The position numbers and the translations under genes were made by a program. Below are positions 25,640-33,069 of a stretch of 64,000 nucleotides of DNA, piece by piece (the first letter of the stretch is position 1; the number at the start of each line of letters is the position of its first letter). The DNA comes from Bacillus sp. CECT 9360. Lineage in GTDB: Bacteria; Bacillota; Bacilli; Bacillales; DSM-1321. The DNA lies in the NCBI RefSeq assembly GCF_918741275.1, contig NZ_CAKKNA010000002.1, positions 248,001-312,000 of the forward strand. Direction: 5' to 3'. A model generated the notes under the pieces. The model saw nothing but the letters and a program-made list of their open reading frames with translations, did not search any database and was not told the origin of the DNA.

Positions 25640-25703
25640 TTTAAACGAACACAGAGTTTTTTTAAATGCAAGTCATGGTGATTTAAACGAAACACATTTT
25701 CGG
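25640..25703 (-). repeat. Short periodic array: three TTTAAACGAA-like cores at 21 bp
   Basis: TTTAAACGAA at 25640, TTTAAATGCA at 25661 and TTTAAACGAA at 25682 are spaced exactly 21 bp. The segment lies between the SDR terminator and the VOC gene. It resembles a short member of the periodic-array family, but three units are few. Confidence 0.5.
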
Positions 25704-25720
25704 TATTATTTTAGCCACGC

Positions 25721-25745
25721 AAAAAAACCAGCCAAATCGGCTGGT
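25721..25745 (-). terminator. Terminator of the yhxC-like SDR gene
   Basis: On the minus strand CCAGCC and GGCTGG pair around GATTT, followed by seven T. Confidence 0.85.
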
Positions 25746-25794
25746 CAGTGCCTGAGAAAGTACCCATCTTCTCTACACAAGCTGAAGTTCCGGG

Positions 25795-26664
25795 TTATCC
25801 ATTCACAACGCTGCCGCCGTTCACATGGATAATCTGGCCGCTCACATAGGAGGAATCGTCGCTGCCGAGGTATACATAAGCCGGTGCGAGTTCCTCGGGC
25901 TGTCCTGCCCGTCCCATAGGACTGTCTGTGCCGAATTTGGCTACCTGGTCCTCCGGGAAGGTCGAAGGAATGAGCGGTGTCCAGATTGGTCCAGGCGCCA
26001 CACCATTGACACGTATGCCGTCCTTGACGATCGAATTGGACAGAGCCCTTGTCAAGGACACGATCGCGCCTTTCGTGGAAGAGTAATCAATCAGCTGCGG
26101 GTTACCTTGATAAGCTGTGATGGAGGCGGTATTGATGATGCTGCTTCCTTTTTGCATATGAGGAAGGGATGCTTTTGTGAGATGGAACATGGAAAAGATA
26201 TTCGTTCTGTAGGTTTTTTCAAGCTGTTCGGCGGTTATGTCTAAAATGCTTTTTTGTGGATGTTGCTCTGCAGCGTTGTTCACAAGAATATCTACCGTGC
26301 CGAATTCACCAACCGTTTTCGCAACAACTTCCTTACAAAAGCTTTCGTCACCAATATCACCGGAAAGAAGAAGGCATTTTTGCCCTTCCTGTTCTACTAA
26401 TTCTTTCGTTGTTTGGGCGTCATCATGCTCGTCCAGGTATACGATTGTTACATTTGCGCCTTCTTTAGCATAATAAATCGCAACGGATTTCCCAATCCCG
26501 CTGTCACCTCCGGTAATAATCGCTGTCTTGCCTTCTAATTTCCCGCTTCCTTTATACTCGGATTTCACAGATTCGGGGTTTGGGCTCATTTCCGTCTCAA
26601 TGCCAGGCTGACGCTCCTGGTGCTGTGCCGGAAATCCTTGTTTACTTTTCTCCTGACTGCTCAA
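25795..26664 (-). CDS. yhxC: SDR family oxidoreductase, YhxC-like
   Basis: This NAD(P)-dependent short-chain dehydrogenase/reductase has about 289 residues. It has the Bacillus stress-type N-terminal extension (QGFPAQHQERQPG), then TAIITGGDSGIGKSVAIYYA (Rossmann glycine motif), NNAAEQHP, catalytic Ser in INTASITAYQG and YSSTKGA (Tyr and Lys), and GPIWTPLIPSTFP. The start is taken as TTG 26664, eight bases after GGAGGG; the TTG at 26679 lies within the ribosome-binding site. In B. subtilis yhxC neighbours yhzC-comK, so it has moved here. The physiological substrate is unknown. Confidence 0.85.
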   Translation of the reverse strand: MSSQEKSKQGFPAQHQERQPGIETEMSPNPESVKSEYKGSGKLEGKTAIITGGDSGIGKSVAIYYAKEGANVTIVYLDEHDDAQTTKELVEQEGQKCLLLSGDIGDESFCKEVVAKTVGEFGTVDILVNNAAEQHPQKSILDITAEQLEKTYRTNIFSMFHLTKASLPHMQKGSSIINTASITAYQGNPQLIDYSSTKGAIVSLTRALSNSIVKDGIRVNGVAPGPIWTPLIPSTFPEDQVAKFGTDSPMGRAGQPEELAPAYVYLGSDDSSYVSGQIIHVNGGSVVNG

Positions 26665-26761
26665 AAAAAATCCCTCCAATTATTTGTTCTCCTCTTACAT
26701 ATTCCATTCATTGGAGCAAGGAAAACATGGAAAGATTTAACACCATATGTTTTTAAAAAAA

Positions 26762-26936
26762 GGCTCTGTTAAACGATAATGTTGTTTTTGGGAAGGGAAT
26801 CTGCGAGACTCCTGCGGAAAAACGGGCTGGCAAGACCCCGCAGCGAGGTACGAGTGAGGAGGCTTGCCAGTTCGTCCGCGGAAAGCGAGTAGATTCCATG
26901 ACCATTTGAAAATCAACAATGGAATTTAACAGAGCC
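26762..26936. mobile_element. MITE-like element with 12 bp perfect terminal repeats
   Basis: A 175 bp GC-richer segment is bounded by GGCTCTGTTAAA (26762-26773) and its exact complement TTTAACAGAGCC (26925-26936), with A-runs on both sides. Internal blocks GAGACTCCTGCGG, GACCCCGCAG, GAGGAGGCTTGCC and CCGCGGAAAGCGAG are also present, inverted, in the element at 36968-37153. There is no transposase, so it would be non-autonomous. It is inserted between the yajQ terminator and the SDR promoter region. Confidence 0.75.
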
Positions 26937-26976
26937 AAAAAAAAAACAGCTGCGGCGAATCGCCATACAGCTGTTT
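26937..26976 (-). terminator. Terminator of yajQ
   Basis: On the minus strand AACAGCTG and CAGCTGTT pair (with an inner GGCGATTCGCC), followed by a run of about ten T that abuts the MITE-like element. Confidence 0.85.
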
Positions 26977-26981
26977 CCAAA

Positions 26982-27473
26982 CTAACGATAGTTTAAAAAT
27001 TGTACATCAATGGATAAATCGGCTTCACGGATAGCGGCCATGATGCCCTGAAGCTCATCCCTGCTTTTTCCTGTTACGCGAATTTGATCATCTTGAATCT
27101 GGCTTTTCACCTTTAAGCCGCTGTTTTTAATGATCGTGTTGATTTTCTTGGCCTGCTCTTTATCGATTCCCTGGACGAGCTTTGCCCGCTGGCGGACGGT
27201 TCCGCCCGATGCTCCTTCAATTTTGCCGTAATCAAGGTTTCTAATCGGAACATCCCGCTTCACAAGCTTGCTGATTAGAACATCCTTCAACTGGTCCAGC
27301 TTATATTCATCATCAGAAACTAAAACCAGTTCTTCTTTATCAAGAGTAATATCACTTTTGCTGCCTTTAAAATCATAGCGGGTTTTGATCTCCTTCAATG
27401 CCATGGTCACGGCATTGGTTACCTCTGAAAAATCAACCTTCGAGACGATATCAAATGAACTTTCCTTTGCCAT
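26982..27473 (-). CDS. yitK: YajQ/UPF0234 family nucleotide-binding protein (YitK)
   Basis: This is the 163-residue canonical YajQ. The start [31 protein letters not shown] and the end [17 protein letters not shown] are family hallmarks. It comprises two tandem ferredoxin-like domains. Family members bind nucleic acids or nucleotides, including cyclic di-GMP in some Gram-negatives; the role in Bacillus is unsettled. The ATG follows GGAGG. It is monocistronic between terminators. Confidence 0.92.
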   Translation of the reverse strand: MAKESSFDIVSKVDFSEVTNAVTMALKEIKTRYDFKGSKSDITLDKEELVLVSDDEYKLDQLKDVLISKLVKRDVPIRNLDYGKIEGASGGTVRQRAKLVQGIDKEQAKKINTIIKNSGLKVKSQIQDDQIRVTGKSRDELQGIMAAIREADLSIDVQFLNYR

Positions 27474-27555
27474 ACTCTACCTCCAGCTGGGATTATTTTC
27501 TTTCTTTATTATAGATAATCACTGTAGGGATGACAACTGAAGCATTTTAAAATCA

Positions 27556-27603
27556 GAAAACAGCAGGGGCCCTTTAAGAGAGAGGGACCCCTGCTGTTTT
27601 ATT
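27556..27603 (-). terminator. Terminator after the small DUF3941-like gene
   Basis: AAAACAGCAGGGG and CCCCTGCTGTTTT form a strong 13 bp stem. It overlaps the stop codon of the 43-residue gene and lies upstream of yajQ. Confidence 0.8.
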
Positions 27604-27730
27604 TATGATCAGTTTTTTTGGAATAAGAGTGTTTGCCTGCCTGCCTGTTTTTTTCACGAAGTTCGTTTCTCCGTTCATTGAGTGCCTGATTATCTTTAGG
27701 CCTTTTATCGTCATCTGTTGTTCTGGACAT
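27599..27730 (-). CDS. Small basic protein, DUF3941-like (43 aa)
   Basis: This 43-codon gene has a good GAAGGGAG Shine-Dalgarno. The product starts MSRTTDDDKRPKDNQALNER and ends SYSKKTDHK. It is highly charged, unstructured-looking, and resembles the DUF3941 family of short Bacillus proteins. The function is unknown; such proteins are often spore-related, but nothing here shows that. It lies 65 bp downstream of degV on the same strand, and a shared transcript is likely. Confidence 0.65.
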   Translation of the reverse strand: MSRTTDDDKRPKDNQALNERRNELREKNRQAGKHSYSKKTDHK

Positions 27731-27795
27731 GGTTATTACTCCCTTCATCAATTGTCTATTTAGTGTTCGTTAAAAGAAAAGGGAGTATGTATCCT

Positions 27796-28671
27796 TCATT
27801 CCTGTGGCGGCAGTTCGTTTAGAAAATATACAGCCATCGTTCCAGGGCCGACATGCGAGCCAATCGCAGAACCAATCGTATTGATGAGAAAATTGCTTGT
27901 CCCGAATTCATCCTGGATTGCTTGTTTCCATTCAAGGGCCGTTACCTCATCATCCCCATGGCTGATCCCTACAGTTTGAGTGTTTATTTCAACACCGCGT
28001 TCATGCATTAGCTCTATCACACGCTTTAGCAATTTCTTTTTGCCGCGAATTTTCTCGATGGGAATCAATTTACCTTCCTCAACATGAAGAAGCGGTTTAA
28101 TGTTTAACAAGCCACCGACAAAGGCTGATGCTTTTGAAACTCGTCCGCCTCTTGCAAGATACTCAAGATCATCGACAGTAAAAAGGTGTTCCATGTGCTT
28201 GGCACGGAAGGAGATATCCTTAAGAATTTCTTCCTTTGAGGCACCTGCATTAGCCATTTGGGCCGCTTTATATACAACAAGACCATAGCCTACAGAGGCG
28301 CATTTGGAATCGATCACTTCGATGTCTAGTTCCGGGTAATCCTCTTTTACCTGGTTTAAAACCATAACAGCTGTTTGATATGTACCTGATAATTCAGAGG
28401 AGATAGCAACATAAATTCCCTGTTTCTTCTGCTGGGCAATCTCTGTAAATATCTTCAGGAAATTTTCCGGTGATACCTGGGACGTTTTCGGAGCTTTTCC
28501 TTCCCTCATTGCATCGTATATTTCTTTTGGCTGAATCGTTTTCAAATCCTCGTAGGTCTTGTCGTCTATGAGAACCTGTAAAGGAGCTAAATTAACATTA
28601 TTATCTTTATAGAATGACAACGGGAGGTCACACGCGCTGTCTGAAATTATCTGTATAGTCATATTAAACAC
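27796..28671 (-). CDS. yitS: DegV family fatty-acid-binding protein (YitS)
   Basis: DegV proteins bind a fatty acid and hand it to FakA for phosphorylation when exogenous fatty acids are used. The roughly 290-residue protein has the family blocks IISDSACDLPLS, GKAPKTSQVSPENF, SSELSGTYQTAVM, DSKCASVGYGLVV and GGRVSKASAFVGGLLNIKPLL. The ORF opens with GTG at 28671, which has AAGGA at suitable spacing; an ATG three codons later is the alternative. It is divergent from yitT, as in B. subtilis. Confidence 0.9.
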   Translation of the reverse strand: MFNMTIQIISDSACDLPLSFYKDNNVNLAPLQVLIDDKTYEDLKTIQPKEIYDAMREGKAPKTSQVSPENFLKIFTEIAQQKKQGIYVAISSELSGTYQTAVMVLNQVKEDYPELDIEVIDSKCASVGYGLVVYKAAQMANAGASKEEILKDISFRAKHMEHLFTVDDLEYLARGGRVSKASAFVGGLLNIKPLLHVEEGKLIPIEKIRGKKKLLKRVIELMHERGVEINTQTVGISHGDDEVTALEWKQAIQDEFGTSNFLINTIGSAIGSHVGPGTMAVYFLNELPPQE

Positions 28672-28814
28672 CAGCTTTCCTTTTTAAGATTTTTCTACTT
28701 ATTTCTTTGTATATTAGTGTAGCATTTCGCTGAAAAAAAACAATCCATTCATGTATAGAATAATCGCTTGAGGGTATCAGGATACTATGTATGTTGAAGA
28801 TAGGAGGAACAACG

Positions 28815-29657
28815 ATGAATTTCACAGAGGTAAAAAAAGTAATTATCGTCATTATCGGCGCATTTTTGAATGCTATTGCGATGAATCTATTTTTAATTCC
28901 CGCGGATGTTTACGCAAGTGGATTTACAGGAGCAGCCCAATTGCTCTCCCGATTAATCGGATCTTTTGCACCATTCAACTTATCTACCGGAATTTTATTG
29001 TTATTATTGAACATTCCAGTCACGATCATCGCCTGGAAAAGAGTCGGGAAATCATTTACGATATACAGCTTTTTAAGCGTTGTCCTTATGTCACTCTTTC
29101 TGGAAATCATCCCGATCAAACATGTTTCGCCGGACATTTTGCTGAACGCTGTCTTTGGCGGGGTCATTGCTGCGGTGGGCGTGGGAATAACGCTCAAGTA
29201 CGGAGCTTCAACAGGCGGGATGGATATTATCGCCATGCTGCTTTCACGAATGAAAGACAGGCCGGTCGGTACATATTTTTTCATGTTGAACGCCATCATC
29301 ATTGTTACAGCAGGTAGTCTCTATGGATGGGAAAAGGCACTTTACACGCTTGTGACTCTATATGCCTCAACCCGGGTAATTGATGCGATTCACACTAGAC
29401 ATGAAAAATTGACGGCCATGATCATAACCAAGAAAAGCGAAGAACTGAAAAAAGCAATTCATGGCAAATTAGTGCGGGGGATAACGATGCTGCCTGCAAA
29501 GGGTGGCTTCTCCAATGAAAACCGGGACATTATGATGATCGTTATCACCAGGTATGAGCTGTATGATTTAGAGAGAACCATCCGGGAGGTTGATCCACAG
29601 GCATTTACAAATATTACGGAAACCGCAGCCATTTTCGGTTCATTCCGTAAGGATTAA
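28815..29657 (+). CDS. yitT: YitT family membrane protein
   Basis: This 280-residue protein has an N-terminal membrane domain (DUF161, about five hydrophobic segments, with YASGFTGAAQLLSRLIG and KYGASTGGMDIIAMLLSRMK) and a soluble DUF2179 domain (HEKLTAMIITKKSEELKKAI to TETAAIFGSFRKD). GGAGG places the start at ATG 28815 rather than 28791. Adjacent divergent yitS makes this the yitT orthologue, while the gene at 2295-3104 is a paralogue. The biochemical role is unknown. Confidence 0.88.
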   Translation: MNFTEVKKVIIVIIGAFLNAIAMNLFLIPADVYASGFTGAAQLLSRLIGSFAPFNLSTGILLLLLNIPVTIIAWKRVGKSFTIYSFLSVVLMSLFLEIIPIKHVSPDILLNAVFGGVIAAVGVGITLKYGASTGGMDIIAMLLSRMKDRPVGTYFFMLNAIIIVTAGSLYGWEKALYTLVTLYASTRVIDAIHTRHEKLTAMIITKKSEELKKAIHGKLVRGITMLPAKGGFSNENRDIMMIVITRYELYDLERTIREVDPQAFTNITETAAIFGSFRKD

Positions 29658-29687
29658 GAAGCATTTTATGGTAATTGGGGTTTTACC

Positions 29688-29713
29688 GTTTAATTATCCC
29701 TAAAAAAGGCTAA
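29688..29713 (+). promoter_or_regulatory. Candidate sigma-B promoter of gsiB
   Basis: GTTTAA (29688-29693), a 14 bp spacer and GGCTAA (29708-29713) resemble the sigma-B consensus GTTTAA-N14-GGGTAT. The -35 is perfect and the -10 is partial. The position fits a 45-50 base leader. gsiB is a classic sigma-B gene in B. subtilis. Confidence 0.5.
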
Positions 29714-29763
29714 TTCACCAATGTATGCAAGTACAGAAAATCTTTAAGAGGAGTGATTTTAAA

Positions 29764-30069
29764 ATGGCTAACAATAACGGTAAAATGAGCAGAGAAGAAG
29801 CGGGACGTATGGGCGGCGAAGCTACTTCGAGAAATCATGATAAAGATTTTTATCAGGAAATTGGCCAAAAAGGCGGAAAAACTACCTCTACAAATCATGA
29901 CAGGGACTTCTACCAGGAGATCGGCCAAAAGGGCGGCGAAGCCACTTCCGAAAATCATGACACAGAATTCTATCAGGAAATCGGGCAGAAGGGCGGCGAA
30001 GCTACTTCTGATAAGCATGGCAAAGAATTCTATCAAGAAATTGGCAGAAAAGGCGGCGAATCCGCTTGA
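29764..30069 (+). CDS. gsiB: GsiB-type KGG-repeat stress protein
   Basis: This very hydrophilic 101-residue protein is made of 20-residue repeats of the form GGEATSxNHDxEFYQEIGQK, four complete copies after MANNNGKMSREEAGRM. KGG-repeat proteins resemble plant LEA proteins and accumulate under glucose starvation, heat, salt or ethanol stress; a protective, hydration-buffering role is inferred for the family. GAGGAG precedes ATG 29764. The stop at 30067-30069 interrupts what was once a further repeat: TGACCGTGAATTCTTATGAG after the stop still matches the repeat DNA. A candidate sigma-B promoter lies upstream. Confidence 0.9.
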   Translation: MANNNGKMSREEAGRMGGEATSRNHDKDFYQEIGQKGGKTTSTNHDRDFYQEIGQKGGEATSENHDTEFYQEIGQKGGEATSDKHGKEFYQEIGRKGGESA

Positions 30070-30121
30070 CCGTGAATTCTTATGAGGAAATCGGTAGTTA
30101 TAACGATTAATTGGACAGACA

Positions 30122-30172
30122 GGATGAGTCCAAAGTATACAATTGTAACCATTGGACTCATCCTCATTTTTT
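30122..30172 (+). terminator. Terminator of gsiB
   Basis: GGATGAGTCCAA (30122-30133) and TTGGACTCATCC (30152-30163) pair perfectly, followed by TCATTTTTT. Confidence 0.9.
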
Positions 30173-30187
30173 CGGCAAGTTTTTGGA

Positions 30188-30280
30188 TTTATTATCGAGT
30201 TTCGCAGACTTATTTTCAAATTTTAGACTTTATTATCAACTTCCAGACATTTATTATCAACTTTTTTCATATATCGATTT
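30188..30280 (-). repeat. Periodic array E: TTTATTATC cores at 20-21 bp
   Basis: TTTATTATC occurs at 30188, 30229 and 30250, with a variant CTTATTTTC at 30209 and a degenerate unit near 30270 (spacings 21, 20, 21). On the other strand the core reads GATAATAAA, almost the core of array A. It lies between the convergent gsiB and DUF3813 terminators. Confidence 0.8.
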
Positions 30281-30310
30281 CTCGACAATAATCGACACCA
30301 CTTTGCACAG

Positions 30311-30343
30311 ATAAATAAAAGAGCCGACGAAAGTTACGTCGGC
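30311..30343 (-). terminator. Terminator of the DUF3813 gene
   Basis: GCCGACG and CGTCGGC pair around TAACTTT. On the minus strand TCTTTTATTTAT follows. Confidence 0.8.
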
Positions 30344-30352
30344 CCCCATTCT

Positions 30353-30556
30353 TCATTTTTTCGTTGCAAAATCTTCGTCCTCAAGCTGATGCTGCAGTTC
30401 ACTTAACTGAGCCTGCTCAGCAGGAGTTGAATTGGCAAAAGCTGAAGAGATCGCATTTTTGGCAACTTCCAGCTTTTCCGGCTGTTCGGAGGAATTGCCG
30501 CCATTCAAAAATTGTCCGACAAATTTTCTAGCTTGTTGAAATAGAGGATTGCCCAT
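30353..30556 (-). CDS. DUF3813 family small protein
   Basis: This 67-residue soluble, helical protein starts MGNPLFQQARKFVGQF and ends AEQAQLSELQHQLEDEDFATKK, the features of the DUF3813 family found beside yitU in Bacillus. Its function is unknown. Its ATG overlaps the stop of the upstream 50-residue gene (ATGA), so the two are translationally coupled. A terminator follows directly. Confidence 0.75.
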   Translation of the reverse strand: MGNPLFQQARKFVGQFLNGGNSSEQPEKLEVAKNAISSAFANSTPAEQAQLSELQHQLEDEDFATKK

Positions 30557-30708
30557 CAGAAGCCACCATAGCTTGCTTCAGACATGGATTGAAGCTTTTG
30601 AGCTTCCGCTTCTGCGTACGTTGTGTGATAAGGGATTTTTTCGGCATGCTTTGATACAGTATTTGAGCCTTGCTGTACAAAACGTTTCGACTTATTGCTT
30701 TTTCCCAT
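30556..30708 (-). CDS. Small protein of unknown function (50 aa)
   Basis: MGKSNKSKRFVQQGSNTVSK opens a 50-residue basic, polar product ending MSEASYGGF. GGAGGCGATAATAATG gives a strong ribosome-binding site at 30708; the frame is open further upstream but has no other supported start. It has no membrane segment or known motif that I recognise. Coupling to the DUF3813 gene by an ATGA overlap supports it being real. The size and polarity would suit a spore-core or stress protein, but that is a guess. Confidence 0.6.
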   Translation of the reverse strand: MGKSNKSKRFVQQGSNTVSKHAEKIPYHTTYAEAEAQKLQSMSEASYGGF

Positions 30709-30826
30709 TATTATCGCCTCCGCGCATATAAGCAATTTGACACTGAAGATAGGTGTCACTATATATTGTGGTTTTAAGCATAAAGATTTAAAAGCTTTAA
30801 AAAATGGGAATTGTAAAGCTGTTGAT

Positions 30827-31645
30827 TTAAGCGATTTTAATATTGAATTTTTCTTCAAGAAATACAGCGATGCCGTCTTCCTGATTGGTTAATGTAGTTG
30901 TATTGGCGACACTCTTCAATTGGGAAATCGCATTCCCCATGGCCACTCCGGTCCCCGCGTAGTCAAGCATTTCGAGATCATTATCTTCATCGCCAAAGGC
31001 AATGATTCTTTCCTTGGGGATATTGAAGGATTTTGCAACCTTCTGAATGCCGACAGCCTTGTTAAGTCCTGCGCTGATGATTTCGATGACATGAAAAGGG
31101 TCAGCCCAGCGGCGATGATCGATTAATTCCGCGTGAACATCTGATAAATGCTTGCGAATCTGCGCCACTTGCTGCTCTTCAGTATGTATCAGCATACTTG
31201 TAGGAGAATCCTCAAGGAAATTTCTCAAATCACCCGTTGTTACCCTCGGATTTCCCATTTTAAAAATATCAATAAGCTTTTCATCATGGTAGTGGAAGTA
31301 AATATCATCCCGAACCTCGGCAATAATATTATGGTATTGAAATTGATCACACGCTTCGACGATTTCTTTGGCTACGGATATGTCCAATGGGGTATGGAAC
31401 GTTCCCCAGCTGTTATTCAACGGGTGATGCACAAACGCGCCGTTAAAATTAACAATCGGTGTCTTCAACTCAAGCTCATGATAATATATTTCACTGGAAC
31501 GATAAGGACGCCCGGTGGCAATCATCACCTCATGACCATCGTTTTTTAATTTTGTTAAAATGGCTTTGGAGCGCGGTGAAATCTCTTTTTCATCAGTTAA
31601 TAATGTTCCGTCAAGATCGAGACAAATTAAATGTTTCTCTGTCAT
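30827..31645 (-). CDS. yitU: Cof-type HAD phosphatase YitU
   Basis: This haloacid dehalogenase superfamily phosphatase (272 aa) has motif I LDLDGTLLTDE, motif II MIATGRPYRSS, a C2-type cap, the Lys of motif III in KAVGIQKV and motif IV IAFGDEDNDLEMLDYAGTGVAMGNA. In B. subtilis YitU is one of several HADs able to dephosphorylate the riboflavin precursor ARPP; the native substrate here is inferred only. AAGGTG precedes ATG 31645, so the upstream ATG at 31666 is rejected. It is divergent from yitV, as in B. subtilis. Confidence 0.9.
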   Translation of the reverse strand: MTEKHLICLDLDGTLLTDEKEISPRSKAILTKLKNDGHEVMIATGRPYRSSEIYYHELELKTPIVNFNGAFVHHPLNNSWGTFHTPLDISVAKEIVEACDQFQYHNIIAEVRDDIYFHYHDEKLIDIFKMGNPRVTTGDLRNFLEDSPTSMLIHTEEQQVAQIRKHLSDVHAELIDHRRWADPFHVIEIISAGLNKAVGIQKVAKSFNIPKERIIAFGDEDNDLEMLDYAGTGVAMGNAISQLKSVANTTTLTNQEDGIAVFLEEKFNIKIA

Positions 31646-31824
31646 AGTCGTCACCTTCAATTTCATTGTTTATTAATGCATGAGCATAATGTTTTATTAT
31701 ATGCATTTAATATTACCTTGATTTTAAGGAAAGTTAAATCTTTTTCATTCTTTCAGCTTTCGAGGTATAGTTACAACTATAAGTAATTTATTAAAGTAAG
31801 TAAACTATCTGGAGGGTACCCGCA

Positions 31825-32613
31825 TTGGTTATTATTGAGAATGAGCGCATTCAAGATATCCCAGTCCTGCATATGGCAAAACAGGAAAGCTGGAAGGAAA
31901 AACTTCCTTTAGTTATTTTTAATCATGGCTTCACAAGTGCAAAGGAGCACAATCTGCATTATGCGTATTTAATGGCTGAAAAAGGTTTTCGCGTCGTCCT
32001 TCCGGATGCCTTATATCACGGGGACAGAGCCTCCAGTTTCGATGAAAAAAAATTGATGGGTCATTTTTGGAATATCGTGATTTCGACGATCCAGGATCTA
32101 CCGGTGATAAAGGAAAACTTATCAGAACGGAATCTAATCGATCCCGAGAAAGTAGGGCTTGCCGGCACGTCCATGGGCGGAATTGTCACGCTCGGTGCAC
32201 TGGCCGCTTATGATTGGGTCCATACAGGGGTTAGCTTGATGGGAAATCCCGCTTACGTCTCGTATGCGAAATTGCAAATGGATACACTTAGAAAGCAAGG
32301 GATGAAAATAGAGATGTCTGATGAAGAAATTCAGAAGACACTCGATCTGCTGGCGAAATACGATCTCAGCCTTCAGAAGGAAAAAGTAGCAGGACGCCCG
32401 TTGTTGTTCTGGCATGGCGCAAAGGACGGTGTGGTTCCTTACCAAAATGCCTATGAATTATATGAATTATTACGTCCGGCATATGAACAATCTAAGGATA
32501 AGCTATCGTTTATTTTAGATAAGAAAGCGGACCATAAAGTAAGCAGAGCAGGGGTTTTACAAACGGCTGAATGGTTTGAAAAGCATTTAAGCCCAGTCGT
32601 GCAAAACGCTTAA
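31825..32613 (+). CDS. yitV: Alpha/beta hydrolase, esterase-like YitV
   Basis: This 262-residue serine hydrolase fold has an oxyanion region FNHGFTSAKEHN, the nucleophile elbow GTSMGG, a late Asp in HGAKDGVVPY and His in KKADHKVSRAG, a complete triad. There is no signal peptide, so it should act in the cytoplasm on an ester or thioester; the substrate is unknown. The TTG start has GGAGGGT nine bases upstream. It is followed closely by yitW on the same strand. Confidence 0.88.
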   Translation: MVIIENERIQDIPVLHMAKQESWKEKLPLVIFNHGFTSAKEHNLHYAYLMAEKGFRVVLPDALYHGDRASSFDEKKLMGHFWNIVISTIQDLPVIKENLSERNLIDPEKVGLAGTSMGGIVTLGALAAYDWVHTGVSLMGNPAYVSYAKLQMDTLRKQGMKIEMSDEEIQKTLDLLAKYDLSLQKEKVAGRPLLFWHGAKDGVVPYQNAYELYELLRPAYEQSKDKLSFILDKKADHKVSRAGVLQTAEWFEKHLSPVVQNA

Positions 32614-32672
32614 TTAGCTAATGGAATTCTGTTATGATGTAATAAGGATACATGAAAAAGGAGTGTTGAAAT

Positions 32673-32981
32673 ATGGATCAGGATCTTAAGGATAATATTT
32701 TTGGTGCTCTTGAGCAGGTAATTGACCCTGAGCTTGGGATTGATATCGTGAACCTCGGTTTAGTATATGATGCAGAGATGGATGATGAGGGTGTTACGAC
32801 GATAACAATGACTTTGACAGCGATGGGCTGCCCGCTCGCAGGGACGATTGTCGACCAGGTTAAGCTTGCACTGGAGGACATTCCGGAAGTGAAAGAAACC
32901 GAAGTGGATATCGTTTGGAATCCGCCATGGTCAAAAGACCGCATGTCCCGGTATGCAAAGATCGCCCTTGGGATTAAATAA
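32673..32981 (+). CDS. yitW: DUF59/MIP18 family Fe-S assembly factor YitW
   Basis: This 102-residue protein of the SufT/MIP18 family is expected to help mature iron-sulfur proteins. DPELGIDIVNLGLVYDAE and the Cys-containing TAMGCPLAGTI are the family signatures, and the C-terminal VDIVWNPPWSKDRMS is typical. AAGGAG precedes the ATG. It lies 59 bp after yitV, with its own terminator downstream. Confidence 0.9.
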   Translation: MDQDLKDNIFGALEQVIDPELGIDIVNLGLVYDAEMDDEGVTTITMTLTAMGCPLAGTIVDQVKLALEDIPEVKETEVDIVWNPPWSKDRMSRYAKIALGIK

Positions 32982-33002
32982 GATTGTTGATTTACAGATA
33001 AA

Positions 33003-33049
33003 GTCGGCAGAAAGAATGGTAAATATGATTCTTTCTGCCGGCTTTTTAT
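33003..33049 (+). terminator. Terminator of yitW
   Basis: A 15 bp stem (33003-33017 with 33028-33042, one G-T pair) is followed by TTTTTATTTT. Confidence 0.9.
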
Positions 33050-33069
33050 TTTATATGTTTTCGTTTCAT

